This document shows positions 1-8,595 of a stretch of DNA of 64,000 bases, one piece after another. Made by a program: the position numbers and the translations under genes. Source of the stretch: Clostridiales bacterium (GTDB lineage Bacteria > Bacillota > Clostridia > Oscillospirales > Acutalibacteraceae); assembly GCA_019416455.1 (NCBI GenBank), contig DXXG01000018.1:1-64000 (forward strand), written 5' to 3'. Numbering within the stretch: position 1 is the stretch's first letter; each line of letters starts with the position of its first letter. A model generated the notes under the pieces. The model made no database searches and was not told the DNA's origin. It saw only the letters and a list, made by a program, of their open reading frames with translations.

Positions 1-58
1 CCAGCATGAGCGCCAGAAGCATCGCAAGTGATTTCTTCAGAAACTTGCTTTTCTTCAT
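1..58 (-). CDS. N-terminus of a secreted protein or lipoprotein (cut by window edge)
   Basis: Only the first 19 codons are inside the window. They read MKKSKFLKKS followed by a hydrophobic run (AMLLALML), which is the positive n-region and start of the h-region of a signal peptide. An AGAGGG ribosome binding site lies about 10 nt before the ATG. The gene lies downstream of xylB on the same strand, but a strong terminator separates them, so it should have its own promoter in the 59-240 gap. A sugar-binding lipoprotein would fit next to xylulokinase, but nothing visible proves it. Confidence 0.7.
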   Translation of the reverse strand, partial: MKKSKFLKKSLAMLLALML

Positions 59-241
59 AATTTCAACCCTCTTAAATTTTAGATTCTCACAGGGCTCTTT
101 CCCCGTGAGTTGAAGTTATCTATAAACTCCCACCGGCGGAAGATGGGCGCATTTTCCCAGTGTTTGCCTGGGCTAAAGCGTTTTAAAATAAAAAGAAGGT
201 TGAATTCCCTTCTATGACGACTCAGAACAGACTAAAAACAC
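59..241 (-). other. Leader/promoter gap of the truncated secreted gene
   Basis: No gene is seen here. On the minus strand a 9-bp hairpin (CTCACGGGG pairing with CCCTGTGAG, one G-T) lies 25-50 nt before the start codon. An AT-rich palindromic core TAAAGCGTTTTA at about 174-185 resembles a catabolite-responsive element. It lacks the flanking consensus bases and is only a candidate. Confidence 0.3.
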
Positions 242-281
242 AAAAAAGTCCCCGGCTCAGGGGTTACCCAAGCCGGGGACT
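242..281 (-). terminator. Rho-independent terminator of xylB
   Basis: A perfect 11-bp stem (AGTCCCCGGCT with AGCCGGGGACT, 13-nt loop) is followed on the minus strand by a T6 tract. It starts 25 nt after the xylB stop. Confidence 0.9.
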
Positions 282-305
282 GGAACTTTATTCTGTTTAA
301 AACAA

Positions 306-1832
306 TTACTCCGCCTTGGACAGGAGCTTGAAGTTCTCCTTCATAGCGGGATACAGGCTCTTGTAGACCTGATAGAAGCTCTCATACTTGGGAACGTTCT
401 CGGCGATGGGAGCCTGGGGCTCGTTGGTCTGGATCATGGCGTCGCAGGCTTCCTGCACGGAGGGATACAGCCCAGCGCCTGCGCCAGCCAGGATCGCCGC
501 GCCCAGAGCGGGGCCTTCCTTGGACTTCACGGTCTTAACGGGGCAGTTATAGGCATCTGCCAGCATCTGGCGCCACAGGGGGGAGCTGCCGCCGCCACCG
601 CAGGCCAGCATCTCGCCAATGTCGATGCCCATGCCGCGGAGGATTTCCATGCAGTCACGGAGAGAATAGGTCACGCCTTCCATGACGGCCCGGAGCATAT
701 CCCACTTGGTGTGCATGGCGGACAGGCCGAAGAACACGCCGCGGCAGTCGGGATCCAGGTGAGGAGTACGCTCGCCCATCAGGTAGGGCAGGTACAGCAG
801 ACGGTTGCAGCCGATGGGAGAACGGTCCGCTTCTTTGTCCATCAGGTAGTAGGGATCCACGCCCATGCCCTGGGCGGTCTCCTTCTCAGCGGAGCAGAAG
901 TTGTCCCGGAACCACTTCAGGGACAGGCCTGCGCCCTGGGTCACGCCCATGACGTGCCAAGCGCCGGGAACAGCGCAGCAGAAGGTATGTACACGGCCCT
1001 TGGGGTCGATGGAGATCTTATCGGTGTGGGCGAACACCACGCCGGAGGTGCCGATAGTGGTGAAGGCCTTGCCGTCACGGACCACGCCGGTGCCCACAGC
1101 GGCAGCAGCGTTGTCGCCAGCGCCGCCCACCACGGGGGTGCCGGCCTTCAGGCCGGTAAGAGCGGCGGCTTCGGGAGTGACATAACCGGTGACATCGGGA
1201 GACTCGTACACCTTAGCCAGCAGAGCGGGATCGATGTCCAGCTTCTCCAGGACTTCCTGGCTCCAGCAGCGGTTGGGCACGTCCAGCAGCTGCATACCGG
1301 AAGCGTCGGACACTTCGGTGGCGAACTCGCCGGTCAGCTCATAGCGGACATAATCCTTGGGAAGCAGGATGTGGGCGCACTGCGCGTAGATCTCGGGCTG
1401 ATGGTTCCGGACCCAGAGGATCTTGGAGGCGGTGAAGCCGGTGAGAGCGGGGTTGGCGGTGATCTCGATCATCCGCTGGGCGCCCACTTTCTGGGTGATC
1501 TCCTCGCACTCGGCGGCGGTGCGCTGGTCGCACCAGATGATGGAACGGCGCAGGACTTTGCCTTCCTTATCCAGCATCACCAGGCCGTGCATCTGGCCGG
1601 AGATGCCTACGCCCTTGATATCGCCGCTGTCCACGCCGCTCTTCTCGATGACGGTCTTGATGGTGCGGCAGGAGGCATCCCACCAGTGAGCGGGCTCCTG
1701 CTCAGCCCAGCCGTTGTGCTCCTGATACATGGGGTATTCCACGGTGGCACTGGCCATCACATGACCTTCCCGGTCGAACAGTACGGTTTTGGTACCGCTG
1801 GTGCCCAGGTCAATACCAATCAAATATTCCAT
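306..1832 (-). CDS. xylB: Xylulokinase, FGGY family
   Basis: Phosphorylates D-xylulose to xylulose 5-phosphate with ATP in the cytoplasm, feeding the pentose phosphate pathway. The 508-residue product has the usual family length. The N-terminal phosphate loop GIDLGTSGTKTVLFD is at residues 6-20, and GISGQMHGLV at 76-85 is typical of xylulokinase rather than glycerol kinase. A glycine-rich GGGGSSPLWRQM stretch marks the C-terminal domain. The start is placed at the ATG at 1832 because AAAGGA lies 11 nt upstream; ten more in-frame codons upstream lack a site. The gene is transcribed divergently from the glpA-like operon. No xylose isomerase or pentose transporter is in view. A related sugar specificity cannot be excluded. 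Confidence 0.9.
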   Translation of the reverse strand: MEYLIGIDLGTSGTKTVLFDREGHVMASATVEYPMYQEHNGWAEQEPAHWWDASCRTIKTVIEKSGVDSGDIKGVGISGQMHGLVMLDKEGKVLRRSIIWCDQRTAAECEEITQKVGAQRMIEITANPALTGFTASKILWVRNHQPEIYAQCAHILLPKDYVRYELTGEFATEVSDASGMQLLDVPNRCWSQEVLEKLDIDPALLAKVYESPDVTGYVTPEAAALTGLKAGTPVVGGAGDNAAAAVGTGVVRDGKAFTTIGTSGVVFAHTDKISIDPKGRVHTFCCAVPGAWHVMGVTQGAGLSLKWFRDNFCSAEKETAQGMGVDPYYLMDKEADRSPIGCNRLLYLPYLMGERTPHLDPDCRGVFFGLSAMHTKWDMLRAVMEGVTYSLRDCMEILRGMGIDIGEMLACGGGGSSPLWRQMLADAYNCPVKTVKSKEGPALGAAILAGAGAGLYPSVQEACDAMIQTNEPQAPIAENVPKYESFYQVYKSLYPAMKENFKLLSKAE

Positions 1833-1895
1833 TATACTTCGCGTCCTTTCTCTGCCCCCCAAAAGGGAGGAATTTGTCAGTACAATCTACCTCTT

Positions 1896-1924
1896 ATTTT
1901 CCCTGATTTTTAGGGGTCTGTCAA
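1896..1924 (-). promoter_or_regulatory. Candidate promoter of xylB
   Basis: On the minus strand TTGACA is separated by 17 nt from GAAAAT, about 65 nt before the xylB start. The -10 element is weak. Confidence 0.4.
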
Positions 1925-1957
1925 GGGAGAAGGCGCCTTTTTTCACGATTTCTTTTC

Positions 1958-1986
1958 TTGCGGCAGGGAGGAGTTTGTGCTATTCT
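1958..1986 (+). promoter_or_regulatory. Candidate promoter of the glpA-like operon
   Basis: TTGCGG, a 17-nt spacer and TATTCT lie about 70 nt before the ATG at 2054. Confidence 0.45.
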
Positions 1987-2053
1987 AATACTATCGGTTT
2001 TGAGCTGATTTCAACCGGAATCAGAGAACAAATATGGGCGGTGAAAGAAAAGA

Positions 2054-3502
2054 ATGGAACAGTACGATGTGATCGTGGTGGGCGCGGGAGTTGTGGGTTC
2101 CGCGGTGGCCAGGGAGCTTTCCCGCAGGAAGGGAAAATTCCTGGTGGCGGAGCGTGCCCTGGACGTGTGCGAGGGCACCAGCAAGGCGAATTCCGCCATC
2201 ATCCACGCCGGCTTCGACGCGGAGCCCGGCACCATGAAAGCGAAGATGAATGTAAAAGGCAACCAGATGATGGACAAGCTCTCAGAGGAGCTGGACATCC
2301 CCTTCAAGCGGGTGGGAGCCTTTGTGGTATGTTTTGCCGAAGAGGAGCTTCCGAAGCTCCAGGAGCTGTATGACCGGGGCGTGAAAAACGGCGTCACGGG
2401 CATGAAGCTGCTCACCGGGGAGGAAGCCCGGGCCCTGGAGCCCAACCTCTCAGAAGAAGTGGCGGGCGCCCTGCTGGCGGAGACCTCCGGCATCGTGTGT
2501 CCCTTCGAGCTGACCCTGGGCATGGCGGAGAGCGCTGCCAAAAACGGGGTGGAGTTCTCCTTTGACACAGAGGTCACCGGCCTGGAGCGTCAAGGGGAGG
2601 GCTGGGTCCTCCACACCAGCAAGGGCGACTTGGGAGCCCGGGCGGTGGTGAACGCCGCCGGTGTGTACTCCGACTGGCTCCACAACCTGGTGTGTGAGGA
2701 AAAGCTCCACATCACTCCCCGCCGGGGAGAATACTGCCTGCTGGACCGGACCGCAGGAAACCATGTGTCCCATACCGTGTTCCAATTACCCGGGAAATAC
2801 GGCAAGGGCGTGCTGGTGAGCCCCACCGTCCACGGGAACCTGCTGCTGGGACCCACCGCGGCGGACATCCAGGAGAAAGAGGACACTGCCACCACCGCCG
2901 CCGGTCTGGCGGAAGTGGTGGAGAAATCTGCCCTGGGAGTGAAAAATATTCCTACCCGGCAGGTGATCACCTCCTTCAGCGGTCTGCGGGCCCACGAGGA
3001 CGGGGACGACTTTGTGCTGGGCGAGACCGCTCCCGGCTTCTTCGACGCGGCGGGCATCGAGTCTCCCGGCCTGACCAGCGCCCCGGCTATCGGGGAGTAC
3101 CTGGCAGGGCTCATCGGGGAGAAGCTGGGTTTGGAGGAAAACCAGGACTTCGACCCCGTCCGCAAAGGGGTGCCCAAGCTGAAGGAGATGGATCCAGAGC
3201 GCCGGGCGGAGATGATCCGGGAAAACCCGGCCTACGGGCAGATCGTCTGCCGGTGCGAGGAGGTGTCTCAGGGAGAGATCCTGGACGCTATCCACGGCAT
3301 CCTGGGAGCCAAGACCCTGGACGGGGTGAAGAGGCGCACACGAGCCGGCATGGGCCGCTGCCAGGCGGGGTTCTGTTCCCCCAGAGTGATGGACCTGCTT
3401 TCCAAGGAGCTGGACCTGGACCTGACCCAGGTGCGCAAAAGCGGGAAAGATGCCCAGATCGTGCTGGAAAAGACCCGGGGGGAGGATCGTCATGAAGCAT
3501 GA
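2054..3502 (+). CDS. glpA: FAD-dependent glycerol-3-phosphate dehydrogenase-like subunit with BFD [2Fe-2S] domain
   Basis: The 482-residue product has a Rossmann FAD motif GAGVVG at 10-15, a DAO-type oxidoreductase body to about residue 370, and a C-terminal BFD-like iron-sulfur domain with C399, C401, C436 and C441 (CRC...CQAGFC). This is the layout of anaerobic GlpA, which oxidises glycerol 3-phosphate to dihydroxyacetone phosphate, and of related anaerobic Clostridia oxidoreductases. It overlaps the next gene by 11 nt and is followed by a DUF1667 gene; this trio recurs as a GlpABC-like set in Clostridia (family knowledge). The ribosome binding site is a weak AAAGAAAAG. The substrate is inferred, and another 2-hydroxyacid is possible. 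Confidence 0.75.
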   Translation: MEQYDVIVVGAGVVGSAVARELSRRKGKFLVAERALDVCEGTSKANSAIIHAGFDAEPGTMKAKMNVKGNQMMDKLSEELDIPFKRVGAFVVCFAEEELPKLQELYDRGVKNGVTGMKLLTGEEARALEPNLSEEVAGALLAETSGIVCPFELTLGMAESAAKNGVEFSFDTEVTGLERQGEGWVLHTSKGDLGARAVVNAAGVYSDWLHNLVCEEKLHITPRRGEYCLLDRTAGNHVSHTVFQLPGKYGKGVLVSPTVHGNLLLGPTAADIQEKEDTATTAAGLAEVVEKSALGVKNIPTRQVITSFSGLRAHEDGDDFVLGETAPGFFDAAGIESPGLTSAPAIGEYLAGLIGEKLGLEENQDFDPVRKGVPKLKEMDPERRAEMIRENPAYGQIVCRCEEVSQGEILDAIHGILGAKTLDGVKRRTRAGMGRCQAGFCSPRVMDLLSKELDLDLTQVRKSGKDAQIVLEKTRGEDRHEA

Positions 3503-4781
3503 CAACATGAAACACGACATTGTGATTATTGGCGGAGGGCCGGCGGGATTGGCCGCGGCGGCCGCCGCTCGGGAAAACGGCGCCCAGGACGTGCTGATCC
3601 TGGAGCGGGAACCGGAGCTGGGAGGCATTTTGAATCAGTGCATCCACAGCGGTTTTGGCCTGCATACCTTTAAGGAAGAACTCACCGGACCGGAGTACGC
3701 CGCCCGGTTCATCGAGAAAGTGCAGGAGATGGAGATCCCCTATTGGCTGTCCACCACGGTGGTGGATCTCAGCCGCCAGGGGGACAGCCTGTTCGTCACC
3801 TGCGTCAGCCGGGAACGTGGCTTGCAGGTGGTGGAAGCGGGGGCCGTGGTCCTTGCCATGGGCTGCCGTGAGCGCCCCAGAGGGGCCCTGAACATCCCCG
3901 GCACCCGTCCCGCGGGCATTTTCTCCGCCGGCACCGCCCAGCGCCTGGTGAACCTGGAAGGTTACCTGCCTGGCCGGGAAGTGGTCATCCTGGGAAGCGG
4001 CGACATCGGCCTGATTATGGCACGGCGCATGACCCTGGAAGGGGCCAAAGTCAAGTGCGTGGCCGAGCTGATGCCCTACTCCGGAGGCTTGAAGCGGAAC
4101 ATCGTCCAGTGTCTGGACGACTATGGCATCCCCCTGAAGCTGAGCCATACCGTCATCGACATCCAGGGCAAAGAGCGGGTCACCGGAGTGACCATCGCCC
4201 AGGTGGACGAGCGTATGAAGCCCATTCCCGGCACGGAAGAATACATCCCTTGCGATACCTTGCTCCTCTCCGTGGGTCTGATCCCGGAGAACGAGCTTTC
4301 CAAGGCGGTGGGAGTGGAACTCTCCCCCGTGACCAACGGCCCCAAGGTGAACGAGAGCTTGGAGACCAGCATCCCCGGCGTGTTCGCCTGTGGCAACGTG
4401 CTCCATGTCCACGATCTGGTGGACTACGTCTCTGAGGAGGCGGAGCAGGCGGGTCGCCACGCGGCGGCTTTCGTGGCTGCCGGAGGCAAGGAGCAGGAGG
4501 TTTTGGAACTGCCCCTGAAGCCCGAGGGCGCCGCCCGGTATACCGTGCCCGTGACCATCAGCCCCCAGCGGATGGAAGAAAATGTGGTCATCCGGTTCCG
4601 GGTGGGACGGAATATCCGGAAAGGCGTGGTGAAGGTCTACGCCGATGACAAATTGCTCTACTCCCGGAAGCGGCCTGTGATGGCCCCCGGCGAAATGGAG
4701 CAGGTGGTATTTCAGAAAGCATGGCTTACCGGCGGGGAGAACGTGATCCGCGTGGTGGCCGAAGAAGAGGAGGCGCAGTGA
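3492..4781 (+). CDS. NAD(P)/FAD-dependent oxidoreductase, GlpB-like partner
   Basis: The 429-residue pyridine nucleotide-disulfide-type flavoprotein has GGGPAG at 14-19 and a second nucleotide-binding motif GSGDIGLIMARRM mid-protein. A last segment of about 95 residues is predicted beta-rich. The start is the ATG at 3492, which has GGAGG 6 nt upstream and overlaps the end of the glpA-like gene; an in-frame ATG at 3507 is a weaker alternative. It probably passes electrons between the GlpA-like subunit and NAD(P) or another carrier at the membrane or in the cytoplasm. This role is inferred from the three-gene context, since the protein is not a close match to enterobacterial GlpB. Confidence 0.7.
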   Translation: MKHDNMKHDIVIIGGGPAGLAAAAAARENGAQDVLILEREPELGGILNQCIHSGFGLHTFKEELTGPEYAARFIEKVQEMEIPYWLSTTVVDLSRQGDSLFVTCVSRERGLQVVEAGAVVLAMGCRERPRGALNIPGTRPAGIFSAGTAQRLVNLEGYLPGREVVILGSGDIGLIMARRMTLEGAKVKCVAELMPYSGGLKRNIVQCLDDYGIPLKLSHTVIDIQGKERVTGVTIAQVDERMKPIPGTEEYIPCDTLLLSVGLIPENELSKAVGVELSPVTNGPKVNESLETSIPGVFACGNVLHVHDLVDYVSEEAEQAGRHAAAFVAAGGKEQEVLELPLKPEGAARYTVPVTISPQRMEENVVIRFRVGRNIRKGVVKVYADDKLLYSRKRPVMAPGEMEQVVFQKAWLTGGENVIRVVAEEEEAQ

Positions 4782-4782
4782 T

Positions 4783-5145
4783 ATGGCGGTGATCGAGCTT
4801 ACCTGCATCAGCTGCCCGTTGGGCTGTCCCCTGAAAGTGGAGACCGACGAAGCGGGCCAGGTGGTCCGGGTGACGGGCAATACCTGCAAGCGCGGGGAAC
4901 TCTACGGCAAAAAGGAAGTCACCGCCCCGGAGCGGATGGTGGCCTCCACCGTGAAAGTGGAAGGCGGCAGCGCGCCTCTGGTGAGCGTGCGCACCCAGGG
5001 ACCCATTCCCAAGGGGAAGATCTGGGACTGCATGGCAGATATCCGCCGGGCTACGGTGAAAGCCCCGGTGAGGCTGGGAGACGTGGTGGTAAAGAACGCC
5101 GGAGGCACCGGCGTGGATGTGATCGCCACCAAGAGCGTGGATTAA
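4783..5145 (+). CDS. DUF1667 small cysteine-rich redox protein
   Basis: The 120-residue protein carries C8, C11, C15 and C35 (CxxCxxxC plus one), a pattern suited to one iron-sulfur cluster. It matches the DUF1667 family, which is regularly encoded after GlpA-like and GlpB-like flavoproteins in Clostridia. It starts 1 nt after the previous stop, with GAGGAGG upstream. It is likely an electron-transfer subunit of the same complex. The exact chemistry is unknown. Confidence 0.8.
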   Translation: MAVIELTCISCPLGCPLKVETDEAGQVVRVTGNTCKRGELYGKKEVTAPERMVASTVKVEGGSAPLVSVRTQGPIPKGKIWDCMADIRRATVKAPVRLGDVVVKNAGGTGVDVIATKSVD

Positions 5146-5154
5146 AAACGAAAA

Positions 5155-5230
5155 GCGCCGAAGGCGGATAAAAGTTTTTGGGGCGCCTTTTTTCAAAAAG
5201 GCGCGACCTTGCTTCGGCGCAGCTGAAAAG
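5155..5230 (+). repeat. Family A interspersed element, copy A1
   Basis: Starts 10 nt after the DUF1667 stop on the coding strand. H0 is CGCC-GAA-GGCG, then a TAAAAGTTTTT box, then H1 with a 10-bp stem (GCGCCTTTTT/AAAAAGGCGC, loop TC at 5183-5204). H2 and H3 are eroded (CGGCGCAGCTG remains). H1 with its U run could also stop transcription. The rest of the gap to 5385 has an 8-bp hairpin (GAGAGCGG/CCGCTCTC, about 5290-5322) and no gene. Confidence 0.75.
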
Positions 5231-5385
5231 AAAAACTAGGGAAACAGCGCAGCGCCTTTCCCGGCTGTCTAGCAGAGGCCAAACCTAGGAGAGCGGACTA
5301 GCCTGCTCAAGGACCGCTCTCTTCCATAAAGCGTAACAGCGGCCTGTCCCGGAAAAGGCGGGCCGCCAAACATAAGGAGGAACCT

Positions 5386-6099
5386 ATGTTGGATCCACAG
5401 ATCACAACGGTGCTGTTCGACTTGGACGGCACCCTGCTTCCCATGGAGTTGGAATCGTTTACCAAAACTTATTTCGGCCTGCTGGCCAAAAAAGCCGCTC
5501 CCTTCGGTTATCAGCCGGAACCTCTGGTGGCGGCGGTGTGGAAGGGCACCAAGGCCATGGTGAAAAACGACGGTTCCCGCACCAATGACCAGGCCTTTTG
5601 GGATACCTTCGCCCAGGAGCTGGGTGAGGACGTGAAAGCCCTCCGGCCGGAGTTCGACGACTTTTACGCCCGGGAATTCCACGGAGCCAAGGCCGCTTGT
5701 GGAGAGAATCCCCTGGCCAAACAGGCGGTGGAGGGACTGAAAGCCAAAGGCTATGACGTGATCCTGGCCACCAATCCCATCTTCCCCCTGGTGGGAGTGA
5801 AAACCCGGCTCTCTTGGGTGGGGCTGTCGCCGGAGGATTTCTCCCACGTTACCTCCTATGAGACCTACACTACCTGCAAGCCCAACCCGGCCTATTACGC
5901 CGAGATCCTTCAAAATACCGGGAAGCGGCCGGAGGAATGTTTGATGGTGGGCAACGACGCTCTGGAAGATACCGCCGCCCTGAAAGCAGGGATCTCCGTG
6001 TACCTTACCACCGACTGTCTGCTGAATCCCTCTGGTCAGGACATCAGCGGCGTGCCCCAAGGTACCTTCCGGGACTTTATGGAATACGCAGGGCTGTAA
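5386..6099 (+). CDS. HAD-superfamily phosphatase
   Basis: The 237-residue cytosolic hydrolase has the HAD motif I DLDGT at 12-16 (nucleophile D12, acid D14), a helical cap domain (about residues 20-110), a motif III lysine in CKPNPAYY and a motif IV acidic pair in GNDALEDTAALKAG. The substrate is not evident from sequence; the family covers phosphosugars, nucleotides and phosphoglycolate. AAGGAGG lies 5 nt before the ATG. It stands alone between the redox operon and trxA. Confidence 0.85.
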   Translation: MLDPQITTVLFDLDGTLLPMELESFTKTYFGLLAKKAAPFGYQPEPLVAAVWKGTKAMVKNDGSRTNDQAFWDTFAQELGEDVKALRPEFDDFYAREFHGAKAACGENPLAKQAVEGLKAKGYDVILATNPIFPLVGVKTRLSWVGLSPEDFSHVTSYETYTTCKPNPAYYAEILQNTGKRPEECLMVGNDALEDTAALKAGISVYLTTDCLLNPSGQDISGVPQGTFRDFMEYAGL

Positions 6100-6220
6100 A
6101 AAAGTCAAAAAAATTTTTGGATTGTGGCATTTGCAACAGCGAAAACCCTTTCTTTGGGGTATCATAAAGGCACAGACCAAGTAATACCCTAGAATGAAGC
6201 ATTGGAAAGGATGATTGAAT

Positions 6221-6532
6221 ATGGCAGTTCTTACCATTACCAAAGACAATTTTCAGCAGGAAGTTTTGAATTCCAACGTCCCCGTCCTGGTGGATTTCTG
6301 GGCCAGCTGGTGCGGCCCCTGCAAAATGTTCTCCCCCATCGTGGATGAGTTCGCTGAGGAGAATGAGGGCAAAGTGAAAGTGGGCAAGATCAACATCGAC
6401 GAGGAGCCGGATCTGGCTGCTCAGTTCCGTGTGATGAGCATCCCCACCGCGATGCTGTTCGAAAACGGCCAGCCCAAAGAGGTCCTGGTGGGCGTGCAGT
6501 CCAAGGCCCGGCTGGAAGCTATGATGAAGTAA
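6221..6532 (+). CDS. trxA: Thioredoxin
   Basis: A 103-residue protein-disulfide reductase with the WCGPC active site at 30-34 and the cis-proline region SIPTAM. Reduced by the thioredoxin reductase encoded 19 nt downstream, it supplies electrons to ribonucleotide reductase and other thiol enzymes. The ATG at 6221 is preferred, with GAAAGG 10 nt upstream; a TTG two codons earlier is possible. A TATCAT -10-like box lies about 55 nt upstream, but no good -35 pairs with it. Confidence 0.95.
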   Translation: MAVLTITKDNFQQEVLNSNVPVLVDFWASWCGPCKMFSPIVDEFAEENEGKVKVGKINIDEEPDLAAQFRVMSIPTAMLFENGQPKEVLVGVQSKARLEAMMK

Positions 6533-6551
6533 GAGAAAGCAGTTGATTTAT

Positions 6552-7484
6552 ATGGCGGAAAAACTCTATGACGTGATCGTCATCGGCGGCGGGCCGGGAG
6601 GCTACACCGCGGCCCTTTACGCCGCCCGGGCCAACCTGTCGGTGCTGGTGCTGGAAAAGCTGACCCCCGGAGGTCAGATGGGCACCACCGACGTGATCGA
6701 CAATTACCCCGGCTTCCCCGAGGGTATCGGGGGCTTCGACCTGGCCATGCAGATGAAGCAGGGCGCCGAGCGTTTCGGGGCCGAGACGAAGCTGAGCGAA
6801 GTCACCGCCGTGGAGCTGAAGACCTCCCCCAAGCGGGTGGTCACCCCGGAGGGCGTTTATCAGGCCCATACCGTAGTGCTGGCCAGCGGGGCGCAGCCCC
6901 GGGAGCTGGGACTTCCCGGAGAACGGGAACTGCGGGGCCGTGGAGTGTCCTACTGCGCCACCTGTGACGGTATGTTCTACCGGAACAAGACCGTGGCTGT
7001 GGTGGGCGGCGGCAATACCGCTGTGGCCGACGTGCTGTACCTTTCCCGGATCTGCAAAAAGGTGTACCTGATCCACCGCCGGGATGAGCTGCGGGCGTCC
7101 AAAGTGTATCTGGATCCCCTCCAGAAAGCGGAGAACGTGGAGTTCGTGTGGGACAGCGAAGTGAAAGAGATCCTGTACGGGGACACGGTCACCGGGGTGA
7201 AGGTGAAGAACAAGCGCACCGGAGACAGCCGAGAGATCCCCGTAGACGGGCTGTTCGTGGCCGTGGGGTACATCCCCAATACGGAGCTGGTGAAGGGCCA
7301 GGTGGATCTGGACGAGGCTGGCTACGTGCTGGCGGGAGAGACCACCCGCACCAACCTGCCCGGAGTGTTCGCCGTGGGAGACCTGCGGAAAAAGCCTCTG
7401 CGTCAGGTGGTCACCGCCGCCTCGGACGGAGCCGTGGCCGCCCACTTTATCGAGGAATACTTCACCGCCAGCATCGGCGGCTGA
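6552..7484 (+). CDS. trxB: Thioredoxin-disulfide reductase (NADPH)
   Basis: The 310-residue flavoenzyme has the FAD motif GGGPGG at 12-17, the redox-active CATC at 135-138 and the NADPH-binding GGGNTA at about 152-157. Length and order match low-molecular-weight TrxB. It transfers electrons from NADPH to TrxA, encoded just upstream, and a shared transcript ends at the hairpin at 7494. The ATG at 6552 has only a distant AGAGAAAG; a TTG at 6543 is an alternative. Confidence 0.95.
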   Translation: MAEKLYDVIVIGGGPGGYTAALYAARANLSVLVLEKLTPGGQMGTTDVIDNYPGFPEGIGGFDLAMQMKQGAERFGAETKLSEVTAVELKTSPKRVVTPEGVYQAHTVVLASGAQPRELGLPGERELRGRGVSYCATCDGMFYRNKTVAVVGGGNTAVADVLYLSRICKKVYLIHRRDELRASKVYLDPLQKAENVEFVWDSEVKEILYGDTVTGVKVKNKRTGDSREIPVDGLFVAVGYIPNTELVKGQVDLDEAGYVLAGETTRTNLPGVFAVGDLRKKPLRQVVTAASDGAVAAHFIEEYFTASIGG

Positions 7485-7493
7485 GATACTATG

Positions 7494-7530
7494 AAAAAAA
7501 CCGCCTGGGAGCGTTTCCCGGCGGTTTTTT
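7494..7530. terminator. Bidirectional terminator between trxB and the minus-strand gene
   Basis: The stem AAAACCGCC(T)GGGA/TCCCGGCGGTTTT has A and T runs on both flanks, so it can end trxB on the plus strand and the convergent F420-ligase-like gene on the minus strand. Confidence 0.85.
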
Positions 7531-7546
7531 CTTGTGGCTGTTTGAC

Positions 7547-8266
7547 TTAGTCTTTCTTTTCACGCAGAAGCACAAAAGGTGTCACCTCCTTGCCGTTGCC
7601 GGCGGGGTTGTCCTTTAAAAGCTTTTGCAGCAGCTCCTTGGAGAAGGGCGCCTTGGGCGAGACGGCCAGCACGTCCCCGCCAAAGTCATTGATGTCTGCG
7701 ATGCAGCAGTGTACGCCGGTGTCCTCTTCCACCTTGGCCACAGCTTTATCCGGATCCTTGGGGGTCATGATGCCGAACTGCTTGTACTCCGAAAAATAGG
7801 TGCTGTAAAATCCGTCCAGACCAGCTACCTGGGGTCCGGTGATCTCATAGAACACGCCCCGCTTGCCGAAGAGCCTCCCAACTCCAGCGGCTAAGGACGC
7901 GTAGATCACTTTGGGCTTGCCGCACAGCATGATGGCCACCTGCATTTTGTACACGTTGTGCACGCCGATACCGGCGGAATCGTTGGTGCTGGCAAAGCGG
8001 GACAGGAACTTGGCGGTCCGGGAGATCTTCAAAGTCTCCTTGGGGATGATGTCTTTCTGGCACAGAGAGACGATCTTCTCACTGATGTAGACCACGTCCC
8101 CCTCCTCAAAATAGGGCTTTACGTATTGGCCTACCAGTTCTGAAAGGTTTTCGCCGGGTTTGATGAAGTGGGTGTGGATGGGGCAGCGGTAATACTTTTT
8201 CCCATCGATCTCCAGTACCAGGGGCTTTTCAGGGTTGGTCTTGGATATGTCTTCGATCGAGCGCAT
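7547..8266 (-). CDS. Coenzyme F420-0:L-glutamate ligase-like (CofE family) protein
   Basis: The 239-residue protein resembles the F420_ligase family. It has a conserved N-terminal KPGENLSELV/GDVVYISEKIVS region, a central GIGVHNVYKMQVAI stretch and CCIADINDFGGDVL. In archaea and actinobacteria CofE adds glutamate to F420-0 using GTP. Clostridia of this type are not known to make F420, and no other cof/fbi gene is in the window, so another amide-forming substrate is likely. It is monocistronic, with an extended -10 promoter 47 nt upstream and AAAGGTG before the ATG. The family call is fairly sure, the reaction is not. Confidence 0.7.
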   Translation of the reverse strand: MRSIEDISKTNPEKPLVLEIDGKKYYRCPIHTHFIKPGENLSELVGQYVKPYFEEGDVVYISEKIVSLCQKDIIPKETLKISRTAKFLSRFASTNDSAGIGVHNVYKMQVAIMLCGKPKVIYASLAAGVGRLFGKRGVFYEITGPQVAGLDGFYSTYFSEYKQFGIMTPKDPDKAVAKVEEDTGVHCCIADINDFGGDVLAVSPKAPFSKELLQKLLKDNPAGNGKEVTPFVLLREKKD

Positions 8267-8312
8267 AAAAAATCACCTTTCTTCTTTGTTCCTCTCCCTA
8301 TCCTCATGTAGT

Positions 8313-8321
8313 ATTATACCA
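8313..8321 (-). promoter_or_regulatory. Extended -10 promoter of the CofE-like gene
   Basis: On the minus strand TGGTATAAT fits the extended -10 form TGnTATAAT. The -35 region (TCGTGA or CGTCGT) is poor, as is usual for extended -10 promoters. Confidence 0.5.
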
Positions 8322-8341
8322 CAGATCTTAGAATCACGACG

Positions 8342-8595
8342 AATTTTTTTAAAAAGCTATTCTGTGCTGTTATTACCGAGTGGATAAGTATCCTGTAATT
8401 TTGGGGAAATCTGTATAATTTTCCGTAAAAAGTGGGATTTTAGCGGGATTATATACTAATGAGCCAGAAAAGCGTTCGGTAAAATCCCTAAATTTCACTT
8501 CTTTAATAGGACGGAATTTCTAACCCCGGGAATGGGCTTTTCAACAGGGGGAAAGGCATATTTATAAGGGAGATCAAGAGGAAGGGAGGGATCGG
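8342..8595 (+). other. AT-rich gap before cwlJ
   Basis: No gene is seen. TATAAT at 8414-8419 and TATACT near 8452 are -10-like boxes without convincing -35 partners. The segment is clearly AT-richer than its neighbours. Promoters for mother-cell sigma factors would be expected here, but I cannot assign one. Confidence 0.4.

Noticed and set aside
174..185. Catabolite-responsive element upstream of the truncated secreted gene
   Set aside because: Only the TAAAGCGTTTTA core fits; kept as a weak note within the gap entry rather than as a called site.
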